A stretch of DNA of 64,000 nt from Flemingiibacterium sp045636145 (GCA_045636145.1 JAZTWV010000042.1:15690-79689); one strand, 5' to 3'; numbered from the stretch's first letter, positions 15,585 to 25,057 are shown. The notes: generated by a model not told the origin, from the letters alone. Numbers and translations: made by a program.

Positions 15585-16730
15585 ATGCAGAAATCAAAGG
15601 TTTATTTTACCGATATGCGCACCCACGGCGGTGCGAGCTTACTTGACAAGCTCAAGAAGCTCATCCGCGAGGCAGGAATCGAATCGCTTCCCTTAAAAAA
15701 CAGCTTTGTTGCAATAAAAATACACTTTGGTGAGCCGGGAAATCTTTCCTTTCTCCGCCCGAACTTCGCCAAAGCCGCAGCTGATGTAATAAAAGAATGC
15801 GGCGGCAAGCCTTTTTTAACCGACTGCAACACGCTGTACTCAGGAAGACGCAAAAATGCCCTTGACCACATAGACGCGGCATATGAAAACGGATTCACGC
15901 CCTACTCTACCGGCTGTCACGTTATCATAGCCGATGGTCTCACGGGTAAAGACGAGGTATGGATACCTGTTGAGGGCGGTGAGCTTGTAACCGAGGCAAA
16001 AATAGGTCGTGCCGTAATGGATGCCGACATTTTTGTGTCACTCAACCATTTCAAGGGACATGAAGCCGCAGGATTCGGCGGAGCTATGAAAAATATCGGT
16101 ATGGGATGCGGCTCAAGAGCCGGAAAAATGGAACAGCACAACGGCGGCAAATGTGCCGTGCGTGATGCAAAATGCGTAGGATGCAAAAAATGTGCCGCGG
16201 AATGTGCTCACGGCGCAATATCGTTTGAGGGCGGCAAGGCAAGCATATGCACCGACAAATGCGTGGGATGCGGAAGATGCATACACGTCTGCCGTGTTGA
16301 GGCAATATATCAGCCCTCGGGAAGCGCAAATACCGATCTATGCAAAAAGATTGCGGAATATTCTAAAGCCGTGCTTCACGGGCGCCCCCATTTCCACATA
16401 AACATCGTAAATCAGGTTTCCCCTTACTGCGACTGTCACGGCGAAAACGATACCCCCATAATACCCGATGTAGGAATGTTCGCTTCCTTTGATCCGGTTG
16501 CACTTGATATGGCGTGCGCCGATGCCTGCAATGCACAGCCTGTGCTTGCAAATTCCGTGCTTGGCGATAATCTCACGGCTAAGGGTGCTCACACGCATAA
16601 CGGCATAATTGAGCATGACGGCGACTGCTTTACTCACACATTCCCTACTACCGATTGGCGCGTTACCCTTGAACACGCGGAAAAGCTGGGTATTGGAACT
16701 CGCGAATACGAGCTTATAACCGTAAAGTGA
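15585..16730 (+). CDS. DUF362 protein with two 4Fe-4S clusters
   Basis: This 381-residue protein has an N-terminal DUF362 domain (about 1-180, with AIKIHFGEPGNLSFLRP and FVSLNHFKGHEAAGFGGAMKN in separate strands). A ferredoxin insert near residues 193-245 carries the two motifs CVGCKKCAAEC and CVGCGRCIHVC, each with a fourth cysteine nearby. A C-terminal DUF362 remainder includes DVGMFASFDPVALDMACADAC. Such proteins are common in anaerobes and probably transfer electrons or handle a cofactor; the reaction is not established. The start at 15585 follows TTTAGGAG. It ends at a bidirectional terminator shared with purC. Confidence 0.9.
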   Translation: MQKSKVYFTDMRTHGGASLLDKLKKLIREAGIESLPLKNSFVAIKIHFGEPGNLSFLRPNFAKAAADVIKECGGKPFLTDCNTLYSGRRKNALDHIDAAYENGFTPYSTGCHVIIADGLTGKDEVWIPVEGGELVTEAKIGRAVMDADIFVSLNHFKGHEAAGFGGAMKNIGMGCGSRAGKMEQHNGGKCAVRDAKCVGCKKCAAECAHGAISFEGGKASICTDKCVGCGRCIHVCRVEAIYQPSGSANTDLCKKIAEYSKAVLHGRPHFHINIVNQVSPYCDCHGENDTPIIPDVGMFASFDPVALDMACADACNAQPVLANSVLGDNLTAKGAHTHNGIIEHDGDCFTHTFPTTDWRVTLEHAEKLGIGTREYELITVK

Positions 16731-16757
16731 CCTGTTTTTAAGAAATATCAACAAAAA

Positions 16758-16800
16758 AGACTGCTGCAAATACTAAATCTGTATTTACAGCAGTCTCTTT
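16758..16800. terminator. Bidirectional terminator between DUF362 gene and purC
   Basis: AGACTGCTG (16758-16766) pairs with CAGCAGTCT (16788-16796), extended by AAATAC/GTATTT. It has A-runs on the left and CTTTT on the right, so it can stop transcripts from both sides. Confidence 0.8.
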
Positions 16801-16809
16801 TAATTTATT

Positions 16810-17508
16810 TTATCTGTTGTTGATAAGCTTTGTAAGCTCAACCGGCTCAACGATGGTGTCGCCCTTGTATACACGCATATTTCCGGACGCGATCTCGTCG
16901 ATAAGAATAACCTCGCCGTTGTTGTAGCCAAACTCAAACTTGATATCCCAAAGATCAAGACCGATGGTCTTAAGATCGTCAGCTACGATCTTTGTGATCT
17001 TCAAGGTCTGCTCCTTCATGGACTCGAACATTTCGGGAGTCATTACCTTAAGTGCCGCAAGACCCTCGCCTGTTACCAGCGGATCGCCCTTCTCGTCATT
17101 CTTAAAGGTGCCTTCAACATATCCGTCCTCAAGACGTGTGCCGTTCTTTATATACTCACCGTATCTGCGGATAAAACTGCCTGTAGCAACAAGACGGCAG
17201 ATAACCTCAAGTCCGTTTCCGCCCTGAGCCTTGCCGAAGCATTCTGCAGGAAGCACTTCCATAGTAGCGTTATCAAGATCAGCACTTACATAGTGAGTCT
17301 TGATGCCGGCCTTCTTAAGAAGCTCAAAATAGTATACGGAGGTCTGAAGATTTGCCTTACCGATACCCTCTATTGTAAGACCAACGGTATTTTCACCGGG
17401 ATCAAATACGCCGTCCTTGCCTGTGCAGTCGTCCTTGAATTTAAGCAACACATTGCCGTTTTCAAGGGAATAAACATCCTTTGTCTTGCCTTCGTAAACC
17501 TTTTTCAT
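16810..17508 (-). CDS. purC: Phosphoribosylaminoimidazole-succinocarboxamide synthase (SAICAR synthetase)
   Basis: PurC joins CAIR and aspartate using ATP in purine synthesis, in the cytoplasm. The 232 residues match the usual bacterial length. Typical segments are YEGKTKDVYSLENG at the start (ATP binding), EVICRLVATGSFIRRYGEY in the middle and LIDEIASGNMRVY near the end. Family members usually have SPDSxR at this last position; here it is SGNMRV, a moderate deviation. It stands alone with its own promoter, not in a pur operon, and I see no purine riboswitch in its short leader. Confidence 0.93.
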   Translation of the reverse strand: MKKVYEGKTKDVYSLENGNVLLKFKDDCTGKDGVFDPGENTVGLTIEGIGKANLQTSVYYFELLKKAGIKTHYVSADLDNATMEVLPAECFGKAQGGNGLEVICRLVATGSFIRRYGEYIKNGTRLEDGYVEGTFKNDEKGDPLVTGEGLAALKVMTPEMFESMKEQTLKITKIVADDLKTIGLDLWDIKFEFGYNNGEVILIDEIASGNMRVYKGDTIVEPVELTKLINNR

Positions 17509-17564
17509 TTAAAGCACTCCTTTATATAATTTAGATTAACCAGCGTGAGATTTATTACCCTATA

Positions 17565-17593
17565 ATTATATCATATCATCATTAAAATTTCAA
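17565..17593 (-). promoter_or_regulatory. Promoter of purC
   Basis: Reading leftward: TTGAAA (17593-17588) and TATAAT (17570-17565) with a 17-base spacer, giving a leader of about 50 bases. Confidence 0.75.
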
Positions 17594-17792
17594 TAGTATT
17601 TTTTATTTTTTCTGTTCTTTTGCTATTTTCTTACATTTTATTCAAAAAATACGCTCCTATGGTATGTATACTGCCGTCAATATTACAAAGACTGATTTAT
17701 ACTCTGACAGTATACTCACAAAATATCCAAAACATATAGCAAACTTACAGATATTTTCTTTTATTGTTACATGAAAAATTTATCCGAATATC

Positions 17793-17821
17793 TTGAAATG
17801 CAGATGATTTTGTGATATAAT
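17793..17821 (+). promoter_or_regulatory. Promoter of the CofE-like gene
   Basis: TTGAAA (17793-17798) and TATAAT (17816-17821) with a 17-base spacer. The region 17594-17792 between the two divergent promoters is AT-rich and shows nothing else I can name. Confidence 0.8.
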
Positions 17822-17824
17822 AGA

Positions 17825-17850
17825 TTGTAAATGTGTTTTCACATTTACAA
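17825..17850. promoter_or_regulatory. Inverted repeat at the transcription start (operator candidate)
   Basis: TTGTAAATGTG (17825-17835) and CACATTTACAA (17840-17850) form a perfect repeat with a TTTT centre, directly after the -10 box. Its location fits a repressor operator better than a terminator. Confidence 0.6.
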
Positions 17851-17888
17851 ACGCTTGTTATTTTATTCCAAAAAGGAGCGAATTATAT

Positions 17889-19082
17889 ATGAGTCGTATG
17901 ATTGGTACTGTATCCCGCGGTGTCAGAGCACCTATTATCCGCAACGGAGACGATATCGTTGAAATCGTTACATGCTCGGTGCTTGAAGCGCAGAAGGATG
18001 CGGGATTTGAATTTCACGATCGCGACATCGTCGCTATGACTGAGGCTGTTGTCGCAAGAGCACAGGGTAACTACGCCACTGTTGATGATATCGCAGCCGA
18101 TGTAAAAGCAAAGCTTGGCGGCGGCACTGTTGGTGTTATATTCCCCATTCTCAGCCGCAACCGTTTCTCCATATGCCTGCGCGGCATTGCAAAGGGAGCA
18201 AAAAAGATAGTTCTTATGCTCTCCTACCCCTCCGATGAGGTTGGAAACCATCTTATCAGTCTTGATGCGGTAGATGAAAAAGGTATAGACCCCTACAAGG
18301 ACGTGCTCGACCTTAAGACATACCGTGAGCTTTTCGGATATGAGAAGCACCGTTTCACAGGCGTTGACTACGTTGAATATTACGAGGAGCTTGTGCGCGG
18401 ATGCGGTGCGGACTGCGAGATCATCTTCGCGAACAACGCAAAGGCTATCCTTCCCTACACCAAGAACGTGATCTGCTGTGATATTCACACAAGAGCGCGC
18501 ACCAAGCGCATACTCAAAGCGGCAGGCGGTGAAGTTATACTCGGTCTTGACGAGATCATGAACGCTCCTGTTAACGGAAGCGGCTACAATGCTGACTACG
18601 GTCTGCTCGGCTCTAACAAGGCGACAGAGGATCAGGTCAAGCTGTTCCCCCGCGATTGCCAGCCTGTTGTAGATGCTATCCAGAAGAAGCTCTACGAGGC
18701 TACCGGCAAGACCATCGAAGTAATGGTATACGGCGACGGCGCTTTCAAAGACCCCGTAGGCAAAATTTGGGAGCTTGCAGACCCGGTTGTTGCTCCTGCA
18801 TACACCAAGGGACTTGAGGGTACTCCCAACGAGCTTAAATTAAAGTATCTCGCCGATAACGATTTCGCAGATCTTTCCGGCGATGCACTCAAAGAAGCTA
18901 TCAAGGAGAGAATCTCCGAAAAGGACGAAAACCTTTACGGCAAGATGGCATCCGAGGGCACCACTCCCCGTCAGCTCACCGACCTTATCGGTTCGCTCTG
19001 CGACCTGACCTCCGGTTCCGGCGACAAGGGTACACCAATCGTATTTATTCAGGGTTATTTCGACAATTACACCACCGAATGA
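17889..19082 (+). CDS. CofE-like F420-0:gamma-glutamyl ligase family protein
   Basis: This 397-residue protein fits the F420-0:L-glutamate ligase (CofE) family, which adds glutamate to a phospho-lactyl deazaflavin. Recognisable parts are the N-terminal GDDIVEIVTCSVLEAQ and DRDIVAMTEAVVARAQGNYAT, and MVYGDGAFKDPVGKIWELADP in the middle. No other F420 gene is in view, and most Clostridia are not known to make F420, so the true substrate may differ. ATG 17889 has an AAGGAG site nine bases upstream. The gene is a single unit with a consensus promoter, an operator-like repeat and a strong terminator. Confidence 0.85.
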   Translation: MSRMIGTVSRGVRAPIIRNGDDIVEIVTCSVLEAQKDAGFEFHDRDIVAMTEAVVARAQGNYATVDDIAADVKAKLGGGTVGVIFPILSRNRFSICLRGIAKGAKKIVLMLSYPSDEVGNHLISLDAVDEKGIDPYKDVLDLKTYRELFGYEKHRFTGVDYVEYYEELVRGCGADCEIIFANNAKAILPYTKNVICCDIHTRARTKRILKAAGGEVILGLDEIMNAPVNGSGYNADYGLLGSNKATEDQVKLFPRDCQPVVDAIQKKLYEATGKTIEVMVYGDGAFKDPVGKIWELADPVVAPAYTKGLEGTPNELKLKYLADNDFADLSGDALKEAIKERISEKDENLYGKMASEGTTPRQLTDLIGSLCDLTSGSGDKGTPIVFIQGYFDNYTTE

Positions 19083-19087
19083 CTTTT

Positions 19088-19117
19088 CCCCGACAGTAAA
19101 AGCTGTCGGGGATTTTT
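19088..19117 (+). terminator. Terminator of the CofE-like gene
   Basis: CCCCGACAG (19088-19096) pairs with CTGTCGGGG (19103-19111), followed by ATTTTTT. Confidence 0.92.
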
Positions 19118-19464
19118 TATATTCATAAAAAACTCCGCCCTCCGCGTGACTGCCGGGAACAGAAACGCGCGCATCATAAATGCACACAGTCACATATCTA
19201 TATATATATATACTTTTACCTTAAATGCTCAATTTCATCAACACAAACCTCAATATTTATTGCACTTTATTGAAAAATATTGCATATATGTGTTTTTTGT
19301 CCTCCTAAAGCATATTCTGCGGCAATTTATACGTTTTTATCGTAAAAATACGCAATATTTTACGTTTTTCGCGCCGTATATTCACAATTCTGAAAAATTA
19401 TCATGGTACAATATAAAAAATGACGAAATATAAGGAATGCAGTACTTCGAAAGGAATGGTAATA
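19118..19464. other. AT-rich spacer, no gene seen
   Basis: The stretch contains a TATATATATA run near 19200 and many A/T tracts, but no frame with a ribosome binding site and no clear consensus promoter. Confidence 0.6.
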
Positions 19465-20352
19465 ATGACAAACGAAAAAAAGTCCGTTCCGGACAGCATA
19501 AAAACCTTAGAGCTGCCGCCTGTGGTGTCAGTGAGCTGTGAAAATGTCACCGCTAATCTGCTTCTTTGCTATATTACCGAAAAAAAGAACGGCATCCCAC
19601 AAATGTCATTCGCTCCCCACGACCACGCGGCATATGAGCTTTCAATAATCGAAGAAAACTCCATGCGTATGCTTGTGGGAGACGAAGAGCTTACTTTAGG
19701 TGAGGGTGAACTCATTATCGTGCCACCGCACACGGTGCACGAACTGCGCCGGACTGCATCGGGTTTTCGCCGCTTCTGCATTCGTTTCGATCTTGAGTGT
19801 ACAAACGACGCTTACATGCACACCCAAGCACCGTATATCCGCGGCAAGCTCAGTGACAGTGAGCACCGTTTCATTTTCGAAGCTGTCAGCGAGCTTTACG
19901 ATATCACTGTCGACAGCCGCACAGGACTCACCTCATTCCGCGAAAGATCGCTTCTCGGAATTGTAATAAGCTACATATTGGAGCGCATGATAAAATTCGA
20001 TGCTCAGCCAAGAATTGAGTCCGGCAGTCATCTTCAGCTTCACGCGAAAATAGAAAACTACCTGTACCTCAATTACAGCCAGCCGATCACCCTGGATTCT
20101 CTGGCATCCCATCTCAGCTACAGCCGGACACAAATGCACCGAATAATTGACGAATGCTTCAGCGTTCCGTTCACGGACAAGCTTCGCGAGATACGCTTGT
20201 CCGCGGCAAAGCGGTATCTTTTGGAAAGTGATGCACGCCCAATAGAGGAGATCGCTTCGCGGTGCGGCTACGAGACCAGACAGGGGTTCGAGTCAATGTT
20301 TTTGAAGTTTGTGGGGGTAACTCCGAATCAATACCGGAAGAATCATAGGTAA
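19465..20352 (+). CDS. AraC-family transcriptional regulator
   Basis: This 295-residue regulator has an N-terminal cupin-like sensor domain (HDHAAYELSIIEENSMRM, then GEGELIIVPPHTVHE) and a C-terminal pair of helix-turn-helix motifs (about 195-290): LASHLSYSRTQMHRIIDECF and IEEIASRCGYETRQGFESMF, ending GVTPNQYRK. Such proteins usually respond to sugars or related ligands. ATG 19465 is chosen since AAAGGA is nine bases upstream; more distal in-frame ATGs lack a site. It converges with the genes for two secreted proteins, which could be its targets together with other surface genes; that is inference. Confidence 0.9.
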   Translation: MTNEKKSVPDSIKTLELPPVVSVSCENVTANLLLCYITEKKNGIPQMSFAPHDHAAYELSIIEENSMRMLVGDEELTLGEGELIIVPPHTVHELRRTASGFRRFCIRFDLECTNDAYMHTQAPYIRGKLSDSEHRFIFEAVSELYDITVDSRTGLTSFRERSLLGIVISYILERMIKFDAQPRIESGSHLQLHAKIENYLYLNYSQPITLDSLASHLSYSRTQMHRIIDECFSVPFTDKLREIRLSAAKRYLLESDARPIEEIASRCGYETRQGFESMFLKFVGVTPNQYRKNHR

Positions 20353-20460
20353 CAGTCACGGGAGACGTTTCGCCTCCCGTTGCTTTGTTTATCGGTATCG
20401 TGTAAAACGGGAGGCATCGCCGCAATACAACAGCACCACCATTTTAACAAAAACCAAAAT

Positions 20461-20489
20461 CCCCTTACAGATAACTGTAAGGGGATTTT
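20461..20489. terminator. Bidirectional terminator
   Basis: CCCCTTACAG (20461-20470) and CTGTAAGGGG (20475-20484) flank ATAA, followed by ATTTTT; it sits between the convergent AraC and CBM9-like genes. A weaker hairpin, ACGGGAG with CTCCCGT, lies just after the AraC stop. Confidence 0.88.
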
Positions 20490-20537
20490 TGGCTGAAACT
20501 TTATCAACAAGATAACTTGTCGGCCATACAAGTTAAA

Positions 20538-21389
20538 TTAGTGCTTCTTGGAAGCGAATACGAATGCTGCACCGGAAGCTGCAGTAAGAGCAACTGCGAT
20601 GAGAGCAGGGTCGAATGTAGAAGGAGCGGTGGTTGCACCAGTAGAGGGAGTTGCAGGAGTGGTGGTTTCACCGGTAGAAGGAGTTGCAGGAGTGGTGGTT
20701 GCGCCTGCGGGAGCAGTAGCAGCCTCGTTAGAAAGAGCTACGAATACAGGAATCTTGGTTGCTTCGCCCTGGAAAGAGGTGGTGTGGTTCTGATGCTTAC
20801 CGTCAGCGTCGATATCGTTGAGCTGATAGGTGAAGCCGAGCTTACCGGTCTTGATCATATCAAGGTTACCCTTTGTGCAGGGGATACCTACTTCAACAAC
20901 ATAGCTAGTGTCGGTGTAGGTGGTAGCGTAAGCAATTGTGGAATAGTCAATTCTGTCGTAGTGAGCAGCAAGACCGTAGCAAGCATAGCCGTAAGCGTCA
21001 ACTGCTACTTTGATGGTCTCGGTTGCAGAACCGTCGAGAGAAAGTCTAAACTCGATGTTATCGTTAGTGTAAGGGTTTTCGCCTGTAGCGAAAGCCTCAC
21101 CCTTGGTGAGAACGTCGTCATCCTCAACGAGAGCGCAGATGTAAAGAGTGGTGTCGTCATAGAGGAAGTATACGTCAGCCTTAGCGGTGTTGTCCCACTC
21201 AGTGCGGTAAGAGTTAGGTGCAGTACCGAGATCCTTGAGGCTGAAAGAATAGTTGTAAGCGTCATCAAGAACGCCATCAACCTTAGCGGTGCCCTTCTTG
21301 ATAGCTCCATCGAAATCAGCACTTGCGCCAACTGCGAGAAGGCTCAGAGAAAGAGCTGCTGCGAGGAACATTGTAGCAAATTTCTTCAT
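20538..21389 (-). CDS. Secreted CBM9-like protein with wall-sorting-like C-terminus
   Basis: This 283-residue protein has a signal peptide (cut near VGASA). One domain resembling the carbohydrate-binding module family 9/DOMON fold covers about residues 28-215: KVDGVLDDAY, then VYFLYDDTTLYICALVEDDD, then NDNIEFRLSL. A Thr/Pro-rich linker holds two TPSTG copies, and a C-terminal hydrophobic helix with a basic KKH tail follows. TPSTG plus helix plus basic tail resembles a (S/P/T)PxTG sortase signal, and a class B sortase is in this window, so wall attachment is possible. Codon use is highly biased, suggesting strong expression. It is probably a surface glycan binder. Confidence 0.82.
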   Translation of the reverse strand: MKKFATMFLAAALSLSLLAVGASADFDGAIKKGTAKVDGVLDDAYNYSFSLKDLGTAPNSYRTEWDNTAKADVYFLYDDTTLYICALVEDDDVLTKGEAFATGENPYTNDNIEFRLSLDGSATETIKVAVDAYGYACYGLAAHYDRIDYSTIAYATTYTDTSYVVEVGIPCTKGNLDMIKTGKLGFTYQLNDIDADGKHQNHTTSFQGEATKIPVFVALSNEAATAPAGATTTPATPSTGETTTPATPSTGATTAPSTFDPALIAVALTAASGAAFVFASKKH

Positions 21390-21687
21390 GATTATTTTCC
21401 CTTCGTAAAATTAAATTTGGTATGATTCAGCCGCGTCACGACTAAAATCCGTTTTGAGAAAGATGAATTACGGCCGTAAAACGTTTCTCGTTGACATAAT
21501 AATTATAGCAAAAATACGCCCAATTGTATATGTACATTTGTGCCTCTAAATGAATATTTATGGAACATTTGATTGCGTTTCCAGTTTCCATTTTGTTATT
21601 TGCGTCAAACATTCATAAACCGTTGTGACAGCTTTGGTGTAATGGTCATATATCAAACAAAGCGCATTTTAAAGATATTGTAAAGAA
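21390..21687. other. Upstream region of the CBM9-like gene, no gene seen
   Basis: It contains a TATAAT -10 box on the minus strand near 21500 without a good -35 partner. I find no other structure. Confidence 0.5.
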
Positions 21688-21714
21688 GTCCCTCTGCCAA
21701 TGCGGCAGAGGGAC
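21688..21714 (-). terminator. Terminator of the 1108-residue secreted protein gene
   Basis: GTCCCTCTGCC (21688-21698) pairs with GGCAGAGGGAC (21704-21714), 17 bases after the stop codon. TTCTTT follows on the minus strand. Confidence 0.75.
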
Positions 21715-21730
21715 AAACATATGCATTTGA

Positions 21731-24700
21731 TTATTTCTTGATAAGAACAACGTTGTCAATGCAGAAATCATGCTTGTGACCGGCGCCTGTACCGCCAAAG
21801 AACGCGATTCTCACGCTCTGTGCGTCTTCAATGGTAAACTCGTGAGTAAATGTGGTCCAAGTGTTGTTGATACCTGCGGAGGTAGGAGCGCCAAATGCCT
21901 TGTCGTCCTGATTGCCTGCTGTGATACGTACAACAGAGCTTTCGCCCACATTTGCAGTTCTCAGATCAACGGAAAGAACGTAAGTACCGGGTTCAAGAAT
22001 AGTAGCGTGGTTGTACCAAACTCTGCCGATATTTGCAAGTCTGCCGGTTACGGTTACATAACCGAGCTTGTTCCAGGTAATGTTCTGGTCATGATAAACC
22101 TTAGGTTCATCCTTAAGAGCAACGCCGTCCTTATCGTAAGCATAGCTCATAGCCGCATTTGCATACCATGCAGCCTTAGTGGAATCATAACCCTCTTTAA
22201 TTACTTCGGGAGCTGCTGCGAGATCGCCGTTAGCAATGAGATTGCCGGCTACAGCAGGCTTAACATCAGCAGGATTATCTTCTACAGGCTTTACAATGGA
22301 AGGAACTTCTACAGTGGGATTTTCCGTAACAGCATTAGGATCGTAGTAGTCAACCATGTAGAGGAAGAGATTGTCAACAGCGAAGTCGTGCTTGTGACCT
22401 GCACCTGTACCGCCGAAGAATGCAATTCTGAGAGGAGTAGGCTCGGTTACAGTGAACTTATTTACAAAGGTCTTCCATTTGGCATTTATGGGAGCGAGTG
22501 TAGCAGGAGCAATCGCCTTGTCGTCAAGGTCGCCCGCGGTGAAACGTACAACGGTTTCGTTAACATTTACGGCCTTAAGGTCAACGTTGATCTCATATAC
22601 ACCGGGTTCAAGAACGAGACCGGGGTTGTACCAAACTCTGCCGATATTCGCCTGTCTGCCGGAAACAACTACATAACCGTCGTCGTCCCATGTGATGTTG
22701 TGATCGTGGTAGATCATGGGCTCATCCTTAAGAGCAGCACCATCCACATATTGGTAGCCCATAGCAGCATTAGCATACCATGCAACCTTAGCGGAGTCAT
22801 AGCCTTCCTTTACTACCTCGGGAGCTTCCTTAAACTTACCTTCTTTAATAAGGTTTCTGTTGAGCTTGGGCTTGGGTTGAGCATCGCTGCCGCTCTTCTT
22901 CTTAAGAAGAACCATGATGATACCGATGTTGGGGATGCTGGAACCGTCCTCGTTAGCACTGTAGGTAAGCTTGGTGCCGCTAAGCTTAAGAGTAGCACCT
23001 GCAAGGTCAGTGTCGATAACGATAGAGGTGATCTTTGCACCGTGCTCTGTTTCAAAGCTGATGGAAAGCTCAGCGTATTCGGTATCGGTTACAGGAATCT
23101 CAACAAGCTCTGTCTCGATAGGCTCCTGGCCCTCAACATTTACAATAAGCTTAGCCTTAGCGCCTGCAGCAGTTGCGGCAACGTTGGTGGTGAAGGTGTA
23201 GATACCCTTCTTTACGCTGAGCTTGGAGGTGTCGTAAACAACATCAGCTTCAGCGGTGTCAAAAGGAGTAACTGCGGTGTGCTCGATCTTAACGTCGCGA
23301 AGCTCGGGAGTTACCTTGGAGCTTATGGTCATTCCGTCATATGTAAAGTAGGATGTTCCATCCTCTGTAGCTGGAACATTGAAGTCGGTGGAATAAACAA
23401 CACCGTCTGCGCTCCATACCTTAAGGTTATCAACAGTCAGAGGATTGTTGTGGTTTGTTGCATTCTGACCGCGCTGGAAGGTGATGATAAGGCTCTTCTG
23501 ATCAGCAGTGGGAGTGAAATATCCCTCAAAATGCTGAAGCTCATCAAGCTTGGGACGGTACTGCGGGAACATCTGGTCCTTTGCGTTATATTCAGGCGTA
23601 TTGGTAAGCTCGTTCTTGCCTTCAACAGGAAGAATGAAGCTGTCGCTGACACCGCCAACATACGCAACGCCGGGGTTACGCTCATCAATAAAGCAGTTAA
23701 CCTTGGGACGTACAACAAACCCACTGGTAATGGTGCCTGTATGATAGCAAATGTCAAAGCTTACAAAGTACTTAGTGCCGCCAACAAGTGTTCTGGGGAT
23801 CATAAAGCTTACGTAGTCTGTATCCTGTCCGGTAGCACCGTTAAGGTTTCTTTCGGGAATGTAGAGAGAACCTGTACCATTTACGTTCTCAATAGCGGCA
23901 ACGCCCTCTGCGAGAGCAGCGTCAACGCCGTCAAGAAGGTTTTCTTCCTCAGCCTTAACAGTATAGTCGAAGCCGCGGAGATACTCAAGAGTGAGGTTTC
24001 TGAAGTTGATTCTCTGGTCGTCAGCAACATTTGAGTTGTCAGCGTCAACGATAACAGTGATAGTATCGGTTTCGGCAGTAACAACGAACTCGTCGAAGCT
24101 GTATTCATCCCATGTAGTATCAACCTTCATATCATCGGTGATAACATCGTCGCCAACCTTGATTGTAAGGATAGCATCATTATGACCGGTATAAGTTCCG
24201 TCAGCAGCTACCGCGGTAAAATCTCCAAGACGGAATTCGCCGCCAAGAGTGTAGAAACCGGGAGCTATCGGTTCTTCGGTTTTGATAGTGAAGGTTGTGT
24301 TTGTTGTTTTGTCAGAGTATGCAATGGTATATACTTCCTCTATATCTTCGAAAGATCTTGCTAAACTTGACGGAACAACAGCGTTACATGTATCGGATTT
24401 ATCCTTTGCAGAAAAGAAATTCTCGGTTACGTTTACAAGGTGTACGGGGGTGCCGTCGGTATCCTTGTAATAAATCTGAACATTGTCAATATCAATGTCA
24501 TGGTAATACTGATTACCGCTACCCTTTATAATTTTTACAGCACAGCTTGAATCTTTAGCAAAAGAACCAATTGATTGCTCGCCTATAATTGCCCATTGGC
24601 CCGCATACCAACCGCTGGCACCATGTGTTCCAAAAACATTAGAGCCGCCGGGAGTGTTAATATTAGTACCGTCAACAGCAACCTGTGTGCGTATTGTCGA

Positions 24701-25057
24701 ATATCTGTAACTGCCGGAACCACTGATATCAGAGATAGGCTGCGCCTGACGCAGGTTAAAACGGTAGAACAACTCCTTACCTGCCGCGTCTTCGGTCACT
24801 TTGAAGTTGATATCGAAGCCGTAACCGGTGCCGTACACACGGTCAGCAATGGAAAGGAAGCTGTTGCCCCATTCGGTGGAACCATCAGGGTTGTTGACTG
24901 TAGCCGGAGTAACGGTAGAACCTGTTGCTGCGGTGTAGGTCGCACCGTCAAGCAGGTTTGCCGGCTGGTCTGCTTCGTCGGCAGTTACTACCATAGGCAG
25001 TGAGCTTGCCGTAAGTGCTGCTGCAAGCAGCAATGAAAGAAATCTTGTTTTCTTCAT
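21731..25057 (-). CDS. Large secreted multi-domain protein with repeated carbohydrate-binding-like modules
   Basis: This 1108-residue protein begins with a signal peptide (cut near VVTADEA). It is made of consecutive beta-sandwich-like modules resembling carbohydrate-binding (CBM4/9 or CBM6-type) domains: about 30-210, 215-370, 375-560 and 570-700. Two clearly homologous C-terminal modules of about 170 residues follow; both contain KEGYDS, AWYANAAM, ALKDEP, ANIGRVWYN and RIAFFGGTGAGHKHDF. No catalytic domain and no membrane or sorting anchor is visible, so it may be released or held through other contacts. Its own terminator separates it from the CBM9-like gene. The role is probably glycan binding; specificity is unknown. 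Confidence 0.85.
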   Translation of the reverse strand: MKKTRFLSLLLAAALTASSLPMVVTADEADQPANLLDGATYTAATGSTVTPATVNNPDGSTEWGNSFLSIADRVYGTGYGFDINFKVTEDAAGKELFYRFNLRQAQPISDISGSGSYRYSTIRTQVAVDGTNINTPGGSNVFGTHGASGWYAGQWAIIGEQSIGSFAKDSSCAVKIIKGSGNQYYHDIDIDNVQIYYKDTDGTPVHLVNVTENFFSAKDKSDTCNAVVPSSLARSFEDIEEVYTIAYSDKTTNTTFTIKTEEPIAPGFYTLGGEFRLGDFTAVAADGTYTGHNDAILTIKVGDDVITDDMKVDTTWDEYSFDEFVVTAETDTITVIVDADNSNVADDQRINFRNLTLEYLRGFDYTVKAEEENLLDGVDAALAEGVAAIENVNGTGSLYIPERNLNGATGQDTDYVSFMIPRTLVGGTKYFVSFDICYHTGTITSGFVVRPKVNCFIDERNPGVAYVGGVSDSFILPVEGKNELTNTPEYNAKDQMFPQYRPKLDELQHFEGYFTPTADQKSLIITFQRGQNATNHNNPLTVDNLKVWSADGVVYSTDFNVPATEDGTSYFTYDGMTISSKVTPELRDVKIEHTAVTPFDTAEADVVYDTSKLSVKKGIYTFTTNVAATAAGAKAKLIVNVEGQEPIETELVEIPVTDTEYAELSISFETEHGAKITSIVIDTDLAGATLKLSGTKLTYSANEDGSSIPNIGIIMVLLKKKSGSDAQPKPKLNRNLIKEGKFKEAPEVVKEGYDSAKVAWYANAAMGYQYVDGAALKDEPMIYHDHNITWDDDGYVVVSGRQANIGRVWYNPGLVLEPGVYEINVDLKAVNVNETVVRFTAGDLDDKAIAPATLAPINAKWKTFVNKFTVTEPTPLRIAFFGGTGAGHKHDFAVDNLFLYMVDYYDPNAVTENPTVEVPSIVKPVEDNPADVKPAVAGNLIANGDLAAAPEVIKEGYDSTKAAWYANAAMSYAYDKDGVALKDEPKVYHDQNITWNKLGYVTVTGRLANIGRVWYNHATILEPGTYVLSVDLRTANVGESSVVRITAGNQDDKAFGAPTSAGINNTWTTFTHEFTIEDAQSVRIAFFGGTGAGHKHDFCIDNVVLIKK

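Noticed and set aside
20517..21425. 302-codon Cys/Ser/Gly-rich open frame opposite the CBM9-like gene
   Set aside because: It is a shadow frame. The minus-strand gene has signal peptide, domain and C-terminal anchor.
21770..24034. 754-codon open frame on the plus strand opposite the large secreted protein
   Set aside because: No ribosome binding site, composition Cys/Ser/Val-heavy and unlike a protein family. It is a shadow of the biased codon use in the minus-strand gene, which has a signal peptide and clear modules.
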